Positions 13,978-22,539 of a stretch of 64,000 nucleotides of DNA are shown one piece after another. Within the stretch, counting starts at the first letter, position 1. Every line of letters begins with the position of its first letter. Source of the stretch: Microbacterium helvum (GTDB lineage Bacteria > Actinomycetota > Actinomycetes > Actinomycetales > Microbacteriaceae); contig NZ_JACXZS010000009.1 of NCBI RefSeq assembly GCF_014779795.1, forward strand, positions 1-64,000, read 5' to 3'. Both the position numbers and the translations under genes were made by a program. The notes beneath the pieces were generated by a model. It did no database searches. It was given only the letters and a program-made list of their open reading frames with translations, and was not told the DNA's origin.

Positions 13978-16900
13978 TCACCGGAAGTCCCGCGCCCGAT
14001 GCTGCACGCTCACACGCAGGTCCTCGAACGCGTCGGCGACGAGGTTCGTCACCCCCTCTGCCGATCGCTCGAGCAGACCGCGGACGATCAGCGCCGGAGA
14101 ATCCCGGACGACACGGCGGTAGCGGTTCCAGACCCCGATCGAGCACACGATGTTGACGAGGCCGTGTTCGTCCTCGAGGTTGATGAAGGTGATTCCGGAT
14201 GCCGTCGCCGGGCGCTGGCGGTGCGTCACGAGTCCCGCCACCTCCACCCGGCGGCCGATCTCGTAGGTGCGCAGCTCACGGGAGGTCAGGACGCCGCGGG
14301 CATCGAGCCCGGAACGGTAGTGGGTCAGCGGATGGTCGTCTGTCGAGACGCCCGTTGCCCACAGATCGGCGGCGAGCCGTTCGTAGCTCGTGGGATCGGG
14401 GAACAGCGGCGGCTGCACCGCGATGAGCGAGTCGGGCAGGAACTCGGGACGATCCTGCGCCGCCGCTCCCGCCAGCCAGATCGCCTCGCGACGGCTGACG
14501 CCGAGGCATTCGAACGCCCCCGCCGTCGCAAGAGCCTCGACCTGCGCCGCGGTGACGCTGGTGCGGCGCACCAGGTCGCGAAGATCGCGGAACTCTCCCC
14601 CGGCCTCGCGTGCGGCGACGATGCGCTGCGCGACCGTCGCGCCGATGCCCTTCACCCCCGTGAGCCCCAGCCGCACCGCGAACGCGCCGTCGCGACGGTG
14701 TGCCGCCGACTCATCGGGGGCGGTGAGGTCGAAGTCTCCGACCGGCGGCTGGTCGCGGCGCAGACACGTGTCCATTCCGGCTCCCGGTCGTTGAGCGGAG
14801 GGCGCCCCAGCGCCCGCAGACGAAACGTCGTGGGCATCCGCAGACCTCGACCCGAGGTCGTCCGTGCGCTCGGGGCGTTTCGTCTCGCTCGTTCCTCGCT
14901 CGCTCAACGACCGAGGGGGCTGCTCGCTCAACGACCGGGTGGACTCCAGCAGCGCCTCGACACCGGACGCGTGCAGATCGGGGCGGCGCACCTCCACACC
15001 GTGGCGGCGCGCGTCCGCGACCAGGGTGGCAGGCGAATAGAACCCCATCGGCTGTGCGCGCAGCAGCCCGGCGAGGAACGCGCCCGGGTAGTGCAGCTTG
15101 ATCCACGAGCTCGCGTACACGAGCAGCGCGAACGACAGCGAATGCGACTCGGCGAACCCGAAGTTCGCGAACGCCTGGATCTTGGCGTAGATGGCGTCGG
15201 CGGCATCCCCCACCAGACCGTTCTCTTCCATGCCTTCATAGAGCTTCTTCTTCAGCGAATCGATGCGCTCGATCCCGCGCTTGGAGCCCATCGCCCGGCG
15301 CAGCAGGTCGGCGTCCTCGCCGTCCAGCCCGCCGATGACCATGCCCATCTGCATGAGCTGCTCTTGGAAGACCGGGATGCCGAGCGTGCGCTCCAGCACC
15401 GGCTTGAGCTTCTCGTGCGGATAGGTGACGGCCTCCTGACCGAGCTTGCGGCGGACGAACGGATGCACGGCGCCGCCCTGGATCGGCCCGGGACGGATGA
15501 GGGCGATCTCGATCGCGAGGTCGTAGAACTCTCGGGGCTGCAGCCGCGGCAGCAGCCCCATCTGCGCGCGCGACTCGACCTGGAACACGCCCACCGCGTC
15601 CGCGCGGCACAGCATGTCGTAGACCGCCTTCTCTTCCTTCGGGATCGTCGAGAGCTCCCAGTCCTCGCCCGTCGAGGCGCGGATCATGTCGAAGCAGTAC
15701 TGCAGGGCCGCCAGCATCCCGAGTCCCAGCAGGTCGAACTTGACCAGCCCCATCCAGGCGGCGTCATCCTTGTCCCACTGGATCACGGTGCGGTTCTCCA
15801 TGCGGGCATGCTCGATCGGCACGACCTCGCCCACCGGCCGGTCGGTGAGCACCATGCCGCCGGAATGGATGCCGAGATGCCGAGGCGCCTTCAGCAGCTC
15901 GCTCGCGAACTCCAGCACCTGATCCGGGATGTCGTGGCCGGCGCCGGTCTCGAGCAGCGCACCCCAGCCCTCGATCTGCTTCGACCAGGCGTCCTGCTGA
16001 CCCGGCGAATGACCGAGCGCCTTCGCCATGTCGCGGACGGCGTTCTTCGGCCGGTACTGGATGACGTTCGCGACCTGCGCTGCGCGCTCCCTCCCGTACT
16101 GCTCGTAGACCCACTGGATGATCTCTTCGCGGCGATCGGAGTCGAAGTCCACGTCGATGTCGGGCTCCTCCTCGCGCAGGCTCGACAGGAACCGCTCGAA
16201 CGGCAGGTTGTACCTGATCGCGTCGACCGCGGTGATGTCGAGCAGATAGCAGACGGCGCTGCTGGCGGCGGACCCGCGCCCCTGGCACAGGATGCCGCGG
16301 CGACGCGCCTCTTGCACGATGGCGTGGACGATCAGGAAATAGCCCGGGAAGTCCTTCATCTCGATGACGCCGAGCTCTTTCTCGATGCGCGCCCTGTCGT
16401 CCTCGGTCAGGTCCGGATACTTGCGCGGCACCGCCTCCCACACGAGGTGCCGCAGCCACGACATCGGCGTGTGCCCCTCCGGCACCTTCTGCTTCGGCAG
16501 CGCCGGCGTCGCCTTGCGCAGCGGGAACTCGAGCTCGTCGGCGAGCGTCACGGTGCGGGCGACCGCATCGGGGAACCGCACGAACCGCTCCGCCATCTCG
16601 GCTCCCGACCGCAGGTGGGCGCCGGCGTGGGCGGGCAGCCAGCCGTCCAGCTCGTCGAGGCCCCGGTTCGCGCGCACCGCCGCGACCGCCGCCGCGAGCA
16701 GCTGCCGCTTCGGGACCGCGTAGTGCACGTTGTTCGTGGCGAGGAGCGGCAGTCCCCGCTCCCGGGCGAGCCCGGCCAGCACGTCGTTGTCGCGGGTGTC
16801 GAGCGGGTTGCCGTGGTCGATGAGCTCGACGTGCACGTTGTCGCGGCCGAACAGGGTCACGAGCCGGTCGAGCTCGACGGCGGCAGCATCCGCCCCCGCC

Positions 16901-17523
16901 GTTCCGGGCGCCGACGCGAGCGCACGACGCACCGCCCCCTTGCGGCACCCGGTGAGCACGGCCCACTGCCCCTCGGCCCGCGCGGCCAGCTCGTCGAGGT
17001 CGTAGACCGGACGCCCCTTCTCGGCGCCCTGCAGCTGCGCGTGCGTGATGGCCCCGGCCAGCCGGTGGTACCCCTCTTCGCCACGGGCGAGCACCAGCAG
17101 GTGCGCGCCGACCGGATCGGCCTCGCCGTTCTGCGGTTTGGGCAGCTCGAGCGAGAGCTCGGCGCCGAACACCGTCTTCAGCTGCAGCGCCTCAGCGGCC
17201 TCGGCGAACCGCACGATGCCGTAGAAGCCGTCGTGATCGGTGACCGCGAGGGCGTGCAGTCCCAGACGCTCGGCCTCTTCGGCCAGCTCTTCGGGCGACG
17301 ACGCCCCGTCGAGGAACGAGTACGACGAATGCGCGTGCAGCTCGGCGTACGGGATCGCATCGGCCGGTCGCTCGATCTCGGGGGCGACGTACGGGCCCCG
17401 CTTGTGCGACCAGGCCGGGCTGTCGCCGCCGTCCGCGCCGACCGGCGGGGCATCGGGCCGACGACGGCCAGAGAGCACCCGCTCCATCTCGGACCACGGC
17501 ACCCCGGGATTGTTGAAGCCCAT
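13978..17523 (-). CDS. dnaE2: Error-prone DNA polymerase III alpha subunit
   Basis: This 1181-residue DnaE2/ImuC is the translesion polymerase of the actinobacterial SOS mutasome. An N-terminal PHP domain (YAELHAHSSYSFLDGASSPEEL, from about residue 57) is followed by the polymerase core with the catalytic aspartates in EEPDIDVDFDSDRR (about 450-462). Near the C-terminus lies an OB-fold (VEVAGLVTHRQRPATASGITFINLED). It lacks the tau-binding tail of replicative DnaE. Residues about 862-912 (ALLESTRSLSEQ through GAGAPSAQRPGAG) are foreign to the family and are encoded by a palindromic repeat lying in frame. The gene follows imuB with a 90-bp gap that holds another copy of part of the repeat. Confidence 0.92.
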   Translation of the reverse strand: MGFNNPGVPWSEMERVLSGRRRPDAPPVGADGGDSPAWSHKRGPYVAPEIERPADAIPYAELHAHSSYSFLDGASSPEELAEEAERLGLHALAVTDHDGFYGIVRFAEAAEALQLKTVFGAELSLELPKPQNGEADPVGAHLLVLARGEEGYHRLAGAITHAQLQGAEKGRPVYDLDELAARAEGQWAVLTGCRKGAVRRALASAPGTAGADAAAVELDRLVTLFGRDNVHVELIDHGNPLDTRDNDVLAGLARERGLPLLATNNVHYAVPKRQLLAAAVAAVRANRGLDELDGWLPAHAGAHLRSGAEMAERFVRFPDAVARTVTLADELEFPLRKATPALPKQKVPEGHTPMSWLRHLVWEAVPRKYPDLTEDDRARIEKELGVIEMKDFPGYFLIVHAIVQEARRRGILCQGRGSAASSAVCYLLDITAVDAIRYNLPFERFLSSLREEEPDIDVDFDSDRREEIIQWVYEQYGRERAAQVANVIQYRPKNAVRDMAKALGHSPGQQDAWSKQIEGWGALLETGAGHDIPDQVLEFASELLKAPRHLGIHSGGMVLTDRPVGEVVPIEHARMENRTVIQWDKDDAAWMGLVKFDLLGLGMLAALQYCFDMIRASTGEDWELSTIPKEEKAVYDMLCRADAVGVFQVESRAQMGLLPRLQPREFYDLAIEIALIRPGPIQGGAVHPFVRRKLGQEAVTYPHEKLKPVLERTLGIPVFQEQLMQMGMVIGGLDGEDADLLRRAMGSKRGIERIDSLKKKLYEGMEENGLVGDAADAIYAKIQAFANFGFAESHSLSFALLVYASSWIKLHYPGAFLAGLLRAQPMGFYSPATLVADARRHGVEVRRPDLHASGVEALLESTRSLSEQPPRSLSERGTSETKRPERTDDLGSRSADAHDVSSAGAGAPSAQRPGAGMDTCLRRDQPPVGDFDLTAPDESAAHRRDGAFAVRLGLTGVKGIGATVAQRIVAAREAGGEFRDLRDLVRRTSVTAAQVEALATAGAFECLGVSRREAIWLAGAAAQDRPEFLPDSLIAVQPPLFPDPTSYERLAADLWATGVSTDDHPLTHYRSGLDARGVLTSRELRTYEIGRRVEVAGLVTHRQRPATASGITFINLEDEHGLVNIVCSIGVWNRYRRVVRDSPALIVRGLLERSAEGVTNLVADAFEDLRVSVQHRARDFR
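14786..14936. repeat. Palindromic repeat element inside dnaE2
   Basis: The outer ends are GGTCGTTGAGC (14786-14796) and its reverse complement GCTCAACGACC, present twice (14902-14912 and 14926-14936). The inner arms are AGACGAAACG (14818-14827) and CGTTTCGTCT (14876-14885). This nested palindrome resembles intergenic repeats scattered in Microbacteriaceae genomes. It adds about 50 residues to DnaE2 without breaking the frame. The inner core GGGGCGTTTCGTCTC (14872-14886) recurs at 17556-17570. Confidence 0.75.
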
Positions 17524-17540
17524 CAGGCATCACCGCTTCG

Positions 17541-17594
17541 GTCAGCCGCCGGCCCGGGGCGTTTCGTCTCCGCGCCTTCGTCGCTCCGCGGGGC
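17541..17594. repeat. Second, partial copy of the palindromic repeat, between imuB and dnaE2
   Basis: GGGGCGTTTCGTCTC at 17556-17570 is identical to 14872-14886 in dnaE2. It is followed by a diverged CGCGCCTTCGTCGCTCCGCG arm. It occupies most of the 90-bp gap between the imuB stop and the dnaE2 start. Confidence 0.65.
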
Positions 17595-17613
17595 GGACAG
17601 GAGTCGCTGCGAT

Positions 17614-19368
17614 TCAGTCATACGTCGCCTCCGCGGTCCAGAGGTCGCCGTCGCACACCAGCAGCCACGCGCTCCCGTCGGCGTCGACCACTTGGAAGCG
17701 ATAGGCACGGCGCGAGCGTGCGGCATCCCATCCCCGCTCGACGACCGGCCAGGGTCCCGCCCACGCCTCGATCGCCCGCCGCCGACCGCTCTCGGTGAGG
17801 AACGCGGGCACGGCCGACACCGTACCCCGCTCGTCCACGTCGACGAGCTCGCCGCCCAATGCCCGCACGTCGACCGGCACCGGATCGGCGAACACCGTCG
17901 TCGGCAGCGGGTCGGGCAGGCTCCCCGGCCACGGCCGCGCGCGCTGCGCCGCGAGGCCGCCCGCACCCGTGGCACCCGGGCCGCGCGCACCGGTGCGGCG
18001 ATCGCGCGCGTCCTTGTCGCGCGCATCCCTGTCTCCCCAGGGCACGAGCACCTGCCGCTCGGCCAGCCACCGCCCGCCCCCGATGACGGGAGTGAGCACG
18101 CCGCGATGCCCCAGCATCGCCTGCACGCGCGACAGCGCGTGGTGCACCCGCTGCTCGGGACCCCCGCCGAACAGCGCCGGAGCGTGGTGGGATGCCGCAT
18201 CCACCGCCTCGGGCGAGATCCGCACCAGCGCGACCCCGCTGCGCAGCCCGCGGACCACTGTGCCCTCTGGATCACGAGGGCCGCCGGGACCACGAGGGCC
18301 GCCGGGACCACCAGGGCCGCCGGCATCCCCCGCTCCCACATCCTCGGCAAGCTGCCAGCGCACCCGGTCCACGATCGCCGGCGCATCGAACGAACCGGGA
18401 TGCAGCCACACCCGTTCGCTGCGCTCCCCCCGGTCGCCGACCAGCTCGACGCGCAGCTCGGTGCACACGAGGTCCAGCGCACCCAGACCCGAGACGAAGT
18501 CATCGGCGGTGACGCGCATCGCGAACGCCACCTGGTCGGCGATCTCGAGCGGCGGCTCGAACGCGACCTCGCGCTGCAGCTCCGGAGGCGGGGTCCGCGG
18601 CTGCACGGGCCTCGAGTCGCGACCCGCCGCGAGAGCGTGCAGCCTCACCCCCCGCTCGCCGAACCGCTCGCGCACCCGGTCGGGGTCCATCTCGGCGAAC
18701 CCGCCCAAGGTCTGCACGCCGAGCCGCGCCAGCAGCCCGACCAGATCGGCCGCGCCGTCCCTGCCTGCGGACGGCGGCCCACCAGGCGCCGCATCCAGCA
18801 CCGAGACCGACAGCGGCGCGAGGAACCCCGCCGCTCCCCCGGCCGGCACCACGAACACCGGATCGGCCGCGCTCGTCCCCCCGCGCGCCGCCTGCTCGGC
18901 GGTGAACGGCCCGTCGGCGATCCCCGCCCGCACCCCGTCGAGCCCGTGATCGCGCAGCATCTCCAGCAGCACCCGCGCCGCCGCCACCTCGCCGCCGTAG
19001 TACCGCGCCGGTCCGCGGGCGTGCAGCGCGCACAGCCCCGGCCGCACCAGCTGCACGCCCGGCGCCCGCTCCTCGATCAGCGACACCACCGGTGCGAACG
19101 CCCGGTGATCCCGTGCCTCGTCCGCCGCCACCACCCTCAGACCGGGGCAGCGCGCCTGCGCGTCCCGTCGCCGCTGCCCGCGCCGCACACCGTCCGCGCG
19201 CGCCGACGCCGAGCACGCGACGACGAGATTGCGCTCCACGACGGCGAGTGGATGCCGCACCTCCGGCGCGTCCGGCTCCACCGCAGTGCCGGCCTCACGT
19301 GCGATCGCCGTGACCGGCCAGTCGGGAAACCACAGCACGAGGCTCCGGACCGGCGTTCCGGGTGCCAT
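17614..19368 (-). CDS. imuB: Y-family polymerase-like mutasome protein ImuB
   Basis: This 584-residue protein belongs to the ImuB branch of Y-family DNA polymerases (start MAPGTPVRSLVLWFPDWPV, then LAVVERNLVVACSASARADGV). ImuB proteins lack the catalytic acidic residues and act as a hub that brings DnaE2 to the sliding clamp. Typical pieces here are the thumb/little-finger region (FAMRVTADDFVSGLGALDLVCTELRVEL) and the C-terminal domain (WAGPWPVVERGWDAARSRRAYRFQVVD). A glycine/proline-rich linker (about residues 348-366) is encoded by an 18-bp tandem repeat. I start at ATG 19368, one base after the stop of the upstream gene, because the longer frame reads as noise. Confidence 0.9.
   Translation of the reverse strand: MAPGTPVRSLVLWFPDWPVTAIAREAGTAVEPDAPEVRHPLAVVERNLVVACSASARADGVRRGQRRRDAQARCPGLRVVAADEARDHRAFAPVVSLIEERAPGVQLVRPGLCALHARGPARYYGGEVAAARVLLEMLRDHGLDGVRAGIADGPFTAEQAARGGTSAADPVFVVPAGGAAGFLAPLSVSVLDAAPGGPPSAGRDGAADLVGLLARLGVQTLGGFAEMDPDRVRERFGERGVRLHALAAGRDSRPVQPRTPPPELQREVAFEPPLEIADQVAFAMRVTADDFVSGLGALDLVCTELRVELVGDRGERSERVWLHPGSFDAPAIVDRVRWQLAEDVGAGDAGGPGGPGGPRGPGGPRDPEGTVVRGLRSGVALVRISPEAVDAASHHAPALFGGGPEQRVHHALSRVQAMLGHRGVLTPVIGGGRWLAERQVLVPWGDRDARDKDARDRRTGARGPGATGAGGLAAQRARPWPGSLPDPLPTTVFADPVPVDVRALGGELVDVDERGTVSAVPAFLTESGRRRAIEAWAGPWPVVERGWDAARSRRAYRFQVVDADGSAWLLVCDGDLWTAEATYD
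18271..18324. repeat. 18-bp tandem repeat within imuB
   Basis: Three near-identical 18-bp units (18271-18288, 18289-18306, 18307-18324), each containing CGAGGGCCGCCGGG or a one-base variant, encode a Gly-Pro-Gly-Gly-Pro linker on the minus strand. The whole-codon period means that copy-number change would keep the frame. Confidence 0.75.
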
Positions 19369-19369
19369 G

Positions 19370-20131
19370 TCACCCCACCGCCCTGGCGAGGACGGCGTCG
19401 TCCCTGACCTGCCGCAACGGCTCGACCGCGCCCATCTGCTGCAGAGGCCGCATCCGCTCGGGCACGGCCGACACGTGCCCCAGGGCATCCGGAAGCATCA
19501 CGCGCGCCCGCCGCGACCGCGGCCAGCGCCGACTCGACGAGGTGATCGTCACCTCGCGACCGGAGAGATACCCATGGCCGCGGCCGACGCCCTGCCACGC
19601 CGGCTCGCCGACCTCGAGCACCGCCTCGGCCTGCGGCCAGGGCCCCTGCACGAGCAGCACCGCGCCCCGATCGCGCAGCCGGGCAGCCAGACGTGCGATC
19701 TCGCCGTCGGCCGCACGGCCCATCGGCCTCACGGCGACCACCGGCAGCACCTCGGCGACGGTCGAAGTGACCGCGAGCCACCGTGCGCCGGGATCGGGGA
19801 TGAGCACGAGACGCGACAGATCGACACCCAGGCCTTCGGCCGCTTCGGCGCCGAGCCGCGGCAGACCGATCACGCCGCACCAGGAACCGGACTGCGACGG
19901 CTGGGCGAGCAGGGCCAGCAGCACCGACGTCGAGCGCGGCAGGGAGTAGGCGGCACCGGGACGCAACCCGCCGCCGGGAAGCAGCGAGGCCAGCGCCGGC
20001 AGCACAGGCAGCACCGGGGCGTCCAGCCGACGCCCTTGCACGCGTTCGAGCTGCGCCCGCAGCGTCGCGACGGCATGGGCTGAGTCAGTAGAGCTGACCG
20101 AATCAATGAGCTGCACGATCGCCCCCATCAC
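19370..20131 (-). CDS. imuA': RecA-like mutasome accessory protein ImuA'
   Basis: This 253-residue protein is the first gene of the mutasome operon and matches actinobacterial ImuA', a RecA-like protein that stabilises the ImuB-DnaE2 complex. Its RecA-like order can be followed: VLPVLPALASLLPGGGLRPGAAYSL, VLLALLAQPSQSGSWCGVIG, LDLSRLVLIPDPGARW-like and AARLRDRGAVLLVQG. The usual Walker A lysine loop is degenerate, as in this family. Translation starts at GTG 20131 or ATG 20128. A LexA-type box lies only about 10 bases upstream, so the operon should be induced by DNA damage. Confidence 0.85.
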   Translation of the reverse strand: MMGAIVQLIDSVSSTDSAHAVATLRAQLERVQGRRLDAPVLPVLPALASLLPGGGLRPGAAYSLPRSTSVLLALLAQPSQSGSWCGVIGLPRLGAEAAEGLGVDLSRLVLIPDPGARWLAVTSTVAEVLPVVAVRPMGRAADGEIARLAARLRDRGAVLLVQGPWPQAEAVLEVGEPAWQGVGRGHGYLSGREVTITSSSRRWPRSRRARVMLPDALGHVSAVPERMRPLQQMGAVEPLRQVRDDAVLARAVG

Positions 20132-20138
20132 TTCATGT

Positions 20139-20154
20139 TAGAACAGATGTTCTA
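20139..20154. promoter_or_regulatory. LexA (SOS) box upstream of imuA'-imuB-dnaE2
   Basis: TAGAACAGATGTTCTA is a dyad with core GAAC-N4-GTTC (20141-20152), the consensus of actinobacterial and Gram-positive LexA operators. It is placed eight bases upstream of the GTG start at 20131, where LexA would block transcription of the whole mutasome operon. Confidence 0.88.
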
Positions 20155-20223
20155 GCACTTCAATCGATGGGAACGAGGCTACCCTGCACTTCCGACAGTT
20201 ATGTTCGAGACTTCAGCGAGCCG

Positions 20224-21177
20224 TCACCGCATCCGCAGCCGACGAGGCGGCGGACCGCTGGGGTCTCGCGACAATGTCGGCACCGTGCGCACCAGCACCT
20301 CGCGCAGCCAGCGGATGGCCGCGTCCTCCTCATCGCGCGGATGCCAGAAGACACGCTCCGTCATGGGGATCGTCGTCCCCTCGGGAAGCTCGAAGATCGC
20401 CAGCGCGAGCGTGCGCGAAGCCTTGGCCGCCAGCATCCGCGGGACGAGGGCGACCATCTCGGTACCCGAGACGAGGAGCGGAAGGGCGGCGAGACCGAAC
20501 AGACGCGCACCGACGAGATGATCGATGCCCGCCCGGCGGAGCAGGTCCTGGACGTTGTCATGATCCGGATCGTTGAGGTAGGCGATCGCGTGCGGAAGCT
20601 CCGCCAGCTGCGCGACCGTCGGCTCCCGATCCGTCAGCGTCGCGTTGGCGGGGTCGGCGATGAGCACGAAATCGTCGGTGAACAGCTCCTGACTCCGGCC
20701 CGGGATGTTGAACCCCACCGGACCGACGATCACGTCCAGCCTGCTGTAGGGACCGAGCGTGCCGTCGCGCTCCGGCTGAGGGACGAAGTCGATCGACACA
20801 CCGGGCGCCTCGCGCGCCAGCATCCGCAGCAGCGGCCCGGCCAGGATCGCCGTCATGTAGTCCGTCGCCCCGATCACGAACCGCCGTTCCGTCGCGGCCG
20901 GATCGAAGGACTCCTTGCGGTCGATCACCGGCCCGAGCTCAGCGATCGCTCGATCCACGGCAGGAAGCAGGTCCCGCGCGAACGGAGTGAGCTGCATCGT
21001 GCGGCCCACCCGCACGAGCAGGTCGTCGTCGTAGTGCTTTCGCAGACGAGCGAGGGCGGCGCTGGTGGCCGGCTGGCTCAGGTGCAGCCGCTCCGCCGCG
21101 CGGGTCACGTTGCGTTCCTCCAACAGCACGAGCAGCGGGCGCAGCAGGTTGAGATCGAACGACGGCACAGCACTCAC
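20224..21177 (-). CDS. LysR-family transcriptional regulator
   Basis: This 317-residue regulator has a canonical N-terminal winged helix-turn-helix (FDLNLLRPLLVLLEERNVTRAAERLHLSQPATSAALARLRKHYDDDLLVR, residues 7-56) and a periplasmic-binding-protein-like effector domain. It is divergent from the MFS-hydrolase operon and probably controls it in response to the transported acid or an intermediate. The dyad at 21188-21204 lies in the intergenic region. The stop is 93 bp upstream of imuA', whose LexA box is separate. Confidence 0.9.
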   Translation of the reverse strand: MSAVPSFDLNLLRPLLVLLEERNVTRAAERLHLSQPATSAALARLRKHYDDDLLVRVGRTMQLTPFARDLLPAVDRAIAELGPVIDRKESFDPAATERRFVIGATDYMTAILAGPLLRMLAREAPGVSIDFVPQPERDGTLGPYSRLDVIVGPVGFNIPGRSQELFTDDFVLIADPANATLTDREPTVAQLAELPHAIAYLNDPDHDNVQDLLRRAGIDHLVGARLFGLAALPLLVSGTEMVALVPRMLAAKASRTLALAIFELPEGTTIPMTERVFWHPRDEEDAAIRWLREVLVRTVPTLSRDPSGPPPRRLRMR

Positions 21178-21187
21178 CTATCCACGG

Positions 21188-21204
21188 CATGGATATCATC
21201 CATG
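21188..21204. promoter_or_regulatory. Probable LysR binding dyad
   Basis: CATGGATATCATCCATG is a perfect inverted repeat (7-bp arms, 3-bp centre) lying 11 bp upstream of the LysR start and about 100 bp from the MFS start. It fits the recognition site of a LysR dimer that regulates both directions. Confidence 0.6.
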
Positions 21205-21303
21205 CTCATCTCGACATTGCATGAATAGTACTGCGTTGACAGCATGGAGCATCCGGCGCCCGCCCGAGGCGCACCCGACTTCACCGTTGAAGGAAGAACT
21301 CTC

Positions 21304-22539
21304 ATGGCCGAGACGATCACCTCAGACACCGCGGCGCAGGGCGCCGCCCCGAGCGAATTCCGAAGGGGCTGGCCCACCGTCGTCTTCGGTGCGGTCGGCG
21401 CCGGGGTCGGGCTCAGCTCGCTCGGCTACATCCTCGGCACGATGGTCGTCCCGCTGCAGGAGGAGTTCGGCTGGGGCCGGGGCGAGATCAACCTGGCATC
21501 CCTCGTGAGCTCGCTCGGGCTCGCCGCAGCACTCCCCTTCGTCGGCAGGTTCCTCGATCGGTTCGGGGTCAAGCGCGTCTCGATGATCTCGATCCCGCTC
21601 TTCGTCGTCGTGCTGGTGATGCTGAGCGTCTTCACCTCCAGCCTCGCGACGTTCCTCGCGTTCTATGCGCTCGCCGGCGTGCTGGGCGCGGGGACCTCGG
21701 CCGTGACCTATTCGAAGGCGGTCATCGACGCCTTCGACCGGCGTCGCGGCATCGCACTGGGCATCGTGGCGGGCGGTCTGGGAGCGGCAGGGCTCGTGCT
21801 TCCGCCCCTCATGGGGACCGTCATCGCCGCAGACGGCTGGCGTGCCGCCTATCTGACGATGGCGCTGCTCGGCGCACTGCCGTTCGTGCTGCTCTTCTTC
21901 GCGCGCCTCAGCGCGCCCGCGTCCGTCGCCGCCGTGGACCGCTCGACGCTGCCCGGCCTCTCCGTGCCCGAGGCGCTGCGCACCCGCGCCTTCTGGAGCC
22001 TGTGCATCGTGTTCTTCCTGCTCGGGTGGGCGCTGCTGACGATGGTGCCGCACTTCGTGCCCCTGCTCATCGACTCGGGCGTCGACCCCGTGCGCGCCGC
22101 CTTCCTCTCTTCGCTGGTCGGCGTGGGGACGGTGATCGCGCGGCCGGTCATCGGCTGGCTGTTCGACAGGTTCTACGCGACGTATGTCGCCGTACCGCTC
22201 TTCCTCGCCGCGGCACTCGGCTGTCTGCTGCTGCTGTGGGCCGGCCCCGCGGTCGCGCCCCTGACCGCACTGCTCATCGGCATCGGCTTCGGCGCCGAGA
22301 TCGACCTCATGGGCTACCTCAGCTCGCGGTACCTCGGTCCCCGCGCATTCGGCATCCTGTACAGCATCGTGTACAGCGTCTTCATGATCGGCAGCGCCTT
22401 CGGACCGGTCGTGGCCGGCTTCACGTTCGACGCCACCGGCAGCTACAGCATCCCCCTCGTGGTCGCGGCATCCATGATGGTCGTCGCCGCGGTGATCCTT
22501 CTCACGCTGCCGCGCTTCACGAAGGAGGCGGCCGCGTGA
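21304..22539 (+). CDS. MFS transporter, oxalate/formate-antiporter-like
   Basis: This is a 411-residue major facilitator with 12 membrane segments. The N-terminal half reads GAVGAGVGLSSLGYILGTMVVPLQEEFGWGRGEINLASLVSSLG, followed by FVGRFLDRFGVKRVSM, the family loop between helices 2 and 3. The pattern is that of the monocarboxylate/oxalate:formate group. ATG 21304 is chosen because an AAGGAAGAA site precedes it. The next gene overlaps its stop, so transporter and hydrolases form one operon importing and breaking down an organic acid or ester. Confidence 0.85.
   Translation: MAETITSDTAAQGAAPSEFRRGWPTVVFGAVGAGVGLSSLGYILGTMVVPLQEEFGWGRGEINLASLVSSLGLAAALPFVGRFLDRFGVKRVSMISIPLFVVVLVMLSVFTSSLATFLAFYALAGVLGAGTSAVTYSKAVIDAFDRRRGIALGIVAGGLGAAGLVLPPLMGTVIAADGWRAAYLTMALLGALPFVLLFFARLSAPASVAAVDRSTLPGLSVPEALRTRAFWSLCIVFFLLGWALLTMVPHFVPLLIDSGVDPVRAAFLSSLVGVGTVIARPVIGWLFDRFYATYVAVPLFLAAALGCLLLLWAGPAVAPLTALLIGIGFGAEIDLMGYLSSRYLGPRAFGILYSIVYSVFMIGSAFGPVVAGFTFDATGSYSIPLVVAASMMVVAAVILLTLPRFTKEAAA

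Noticed and set aside
18271..18324. CRISPR-like repeat array
   Set aside because: The units are contiguous 18-bp tandem repeats without spacers, lie inside imuB and keep its frame; no cas genes are present.
13345..19407. A 2020-codon open frame on the plus strand
   Set aside because: It is antisense to dnaE2 and imuB, both of which have complete family motifs. The translation is rich in Arg/His/Gln/Asp with no domain, as expected of an antisense frame in high-GC DNA.
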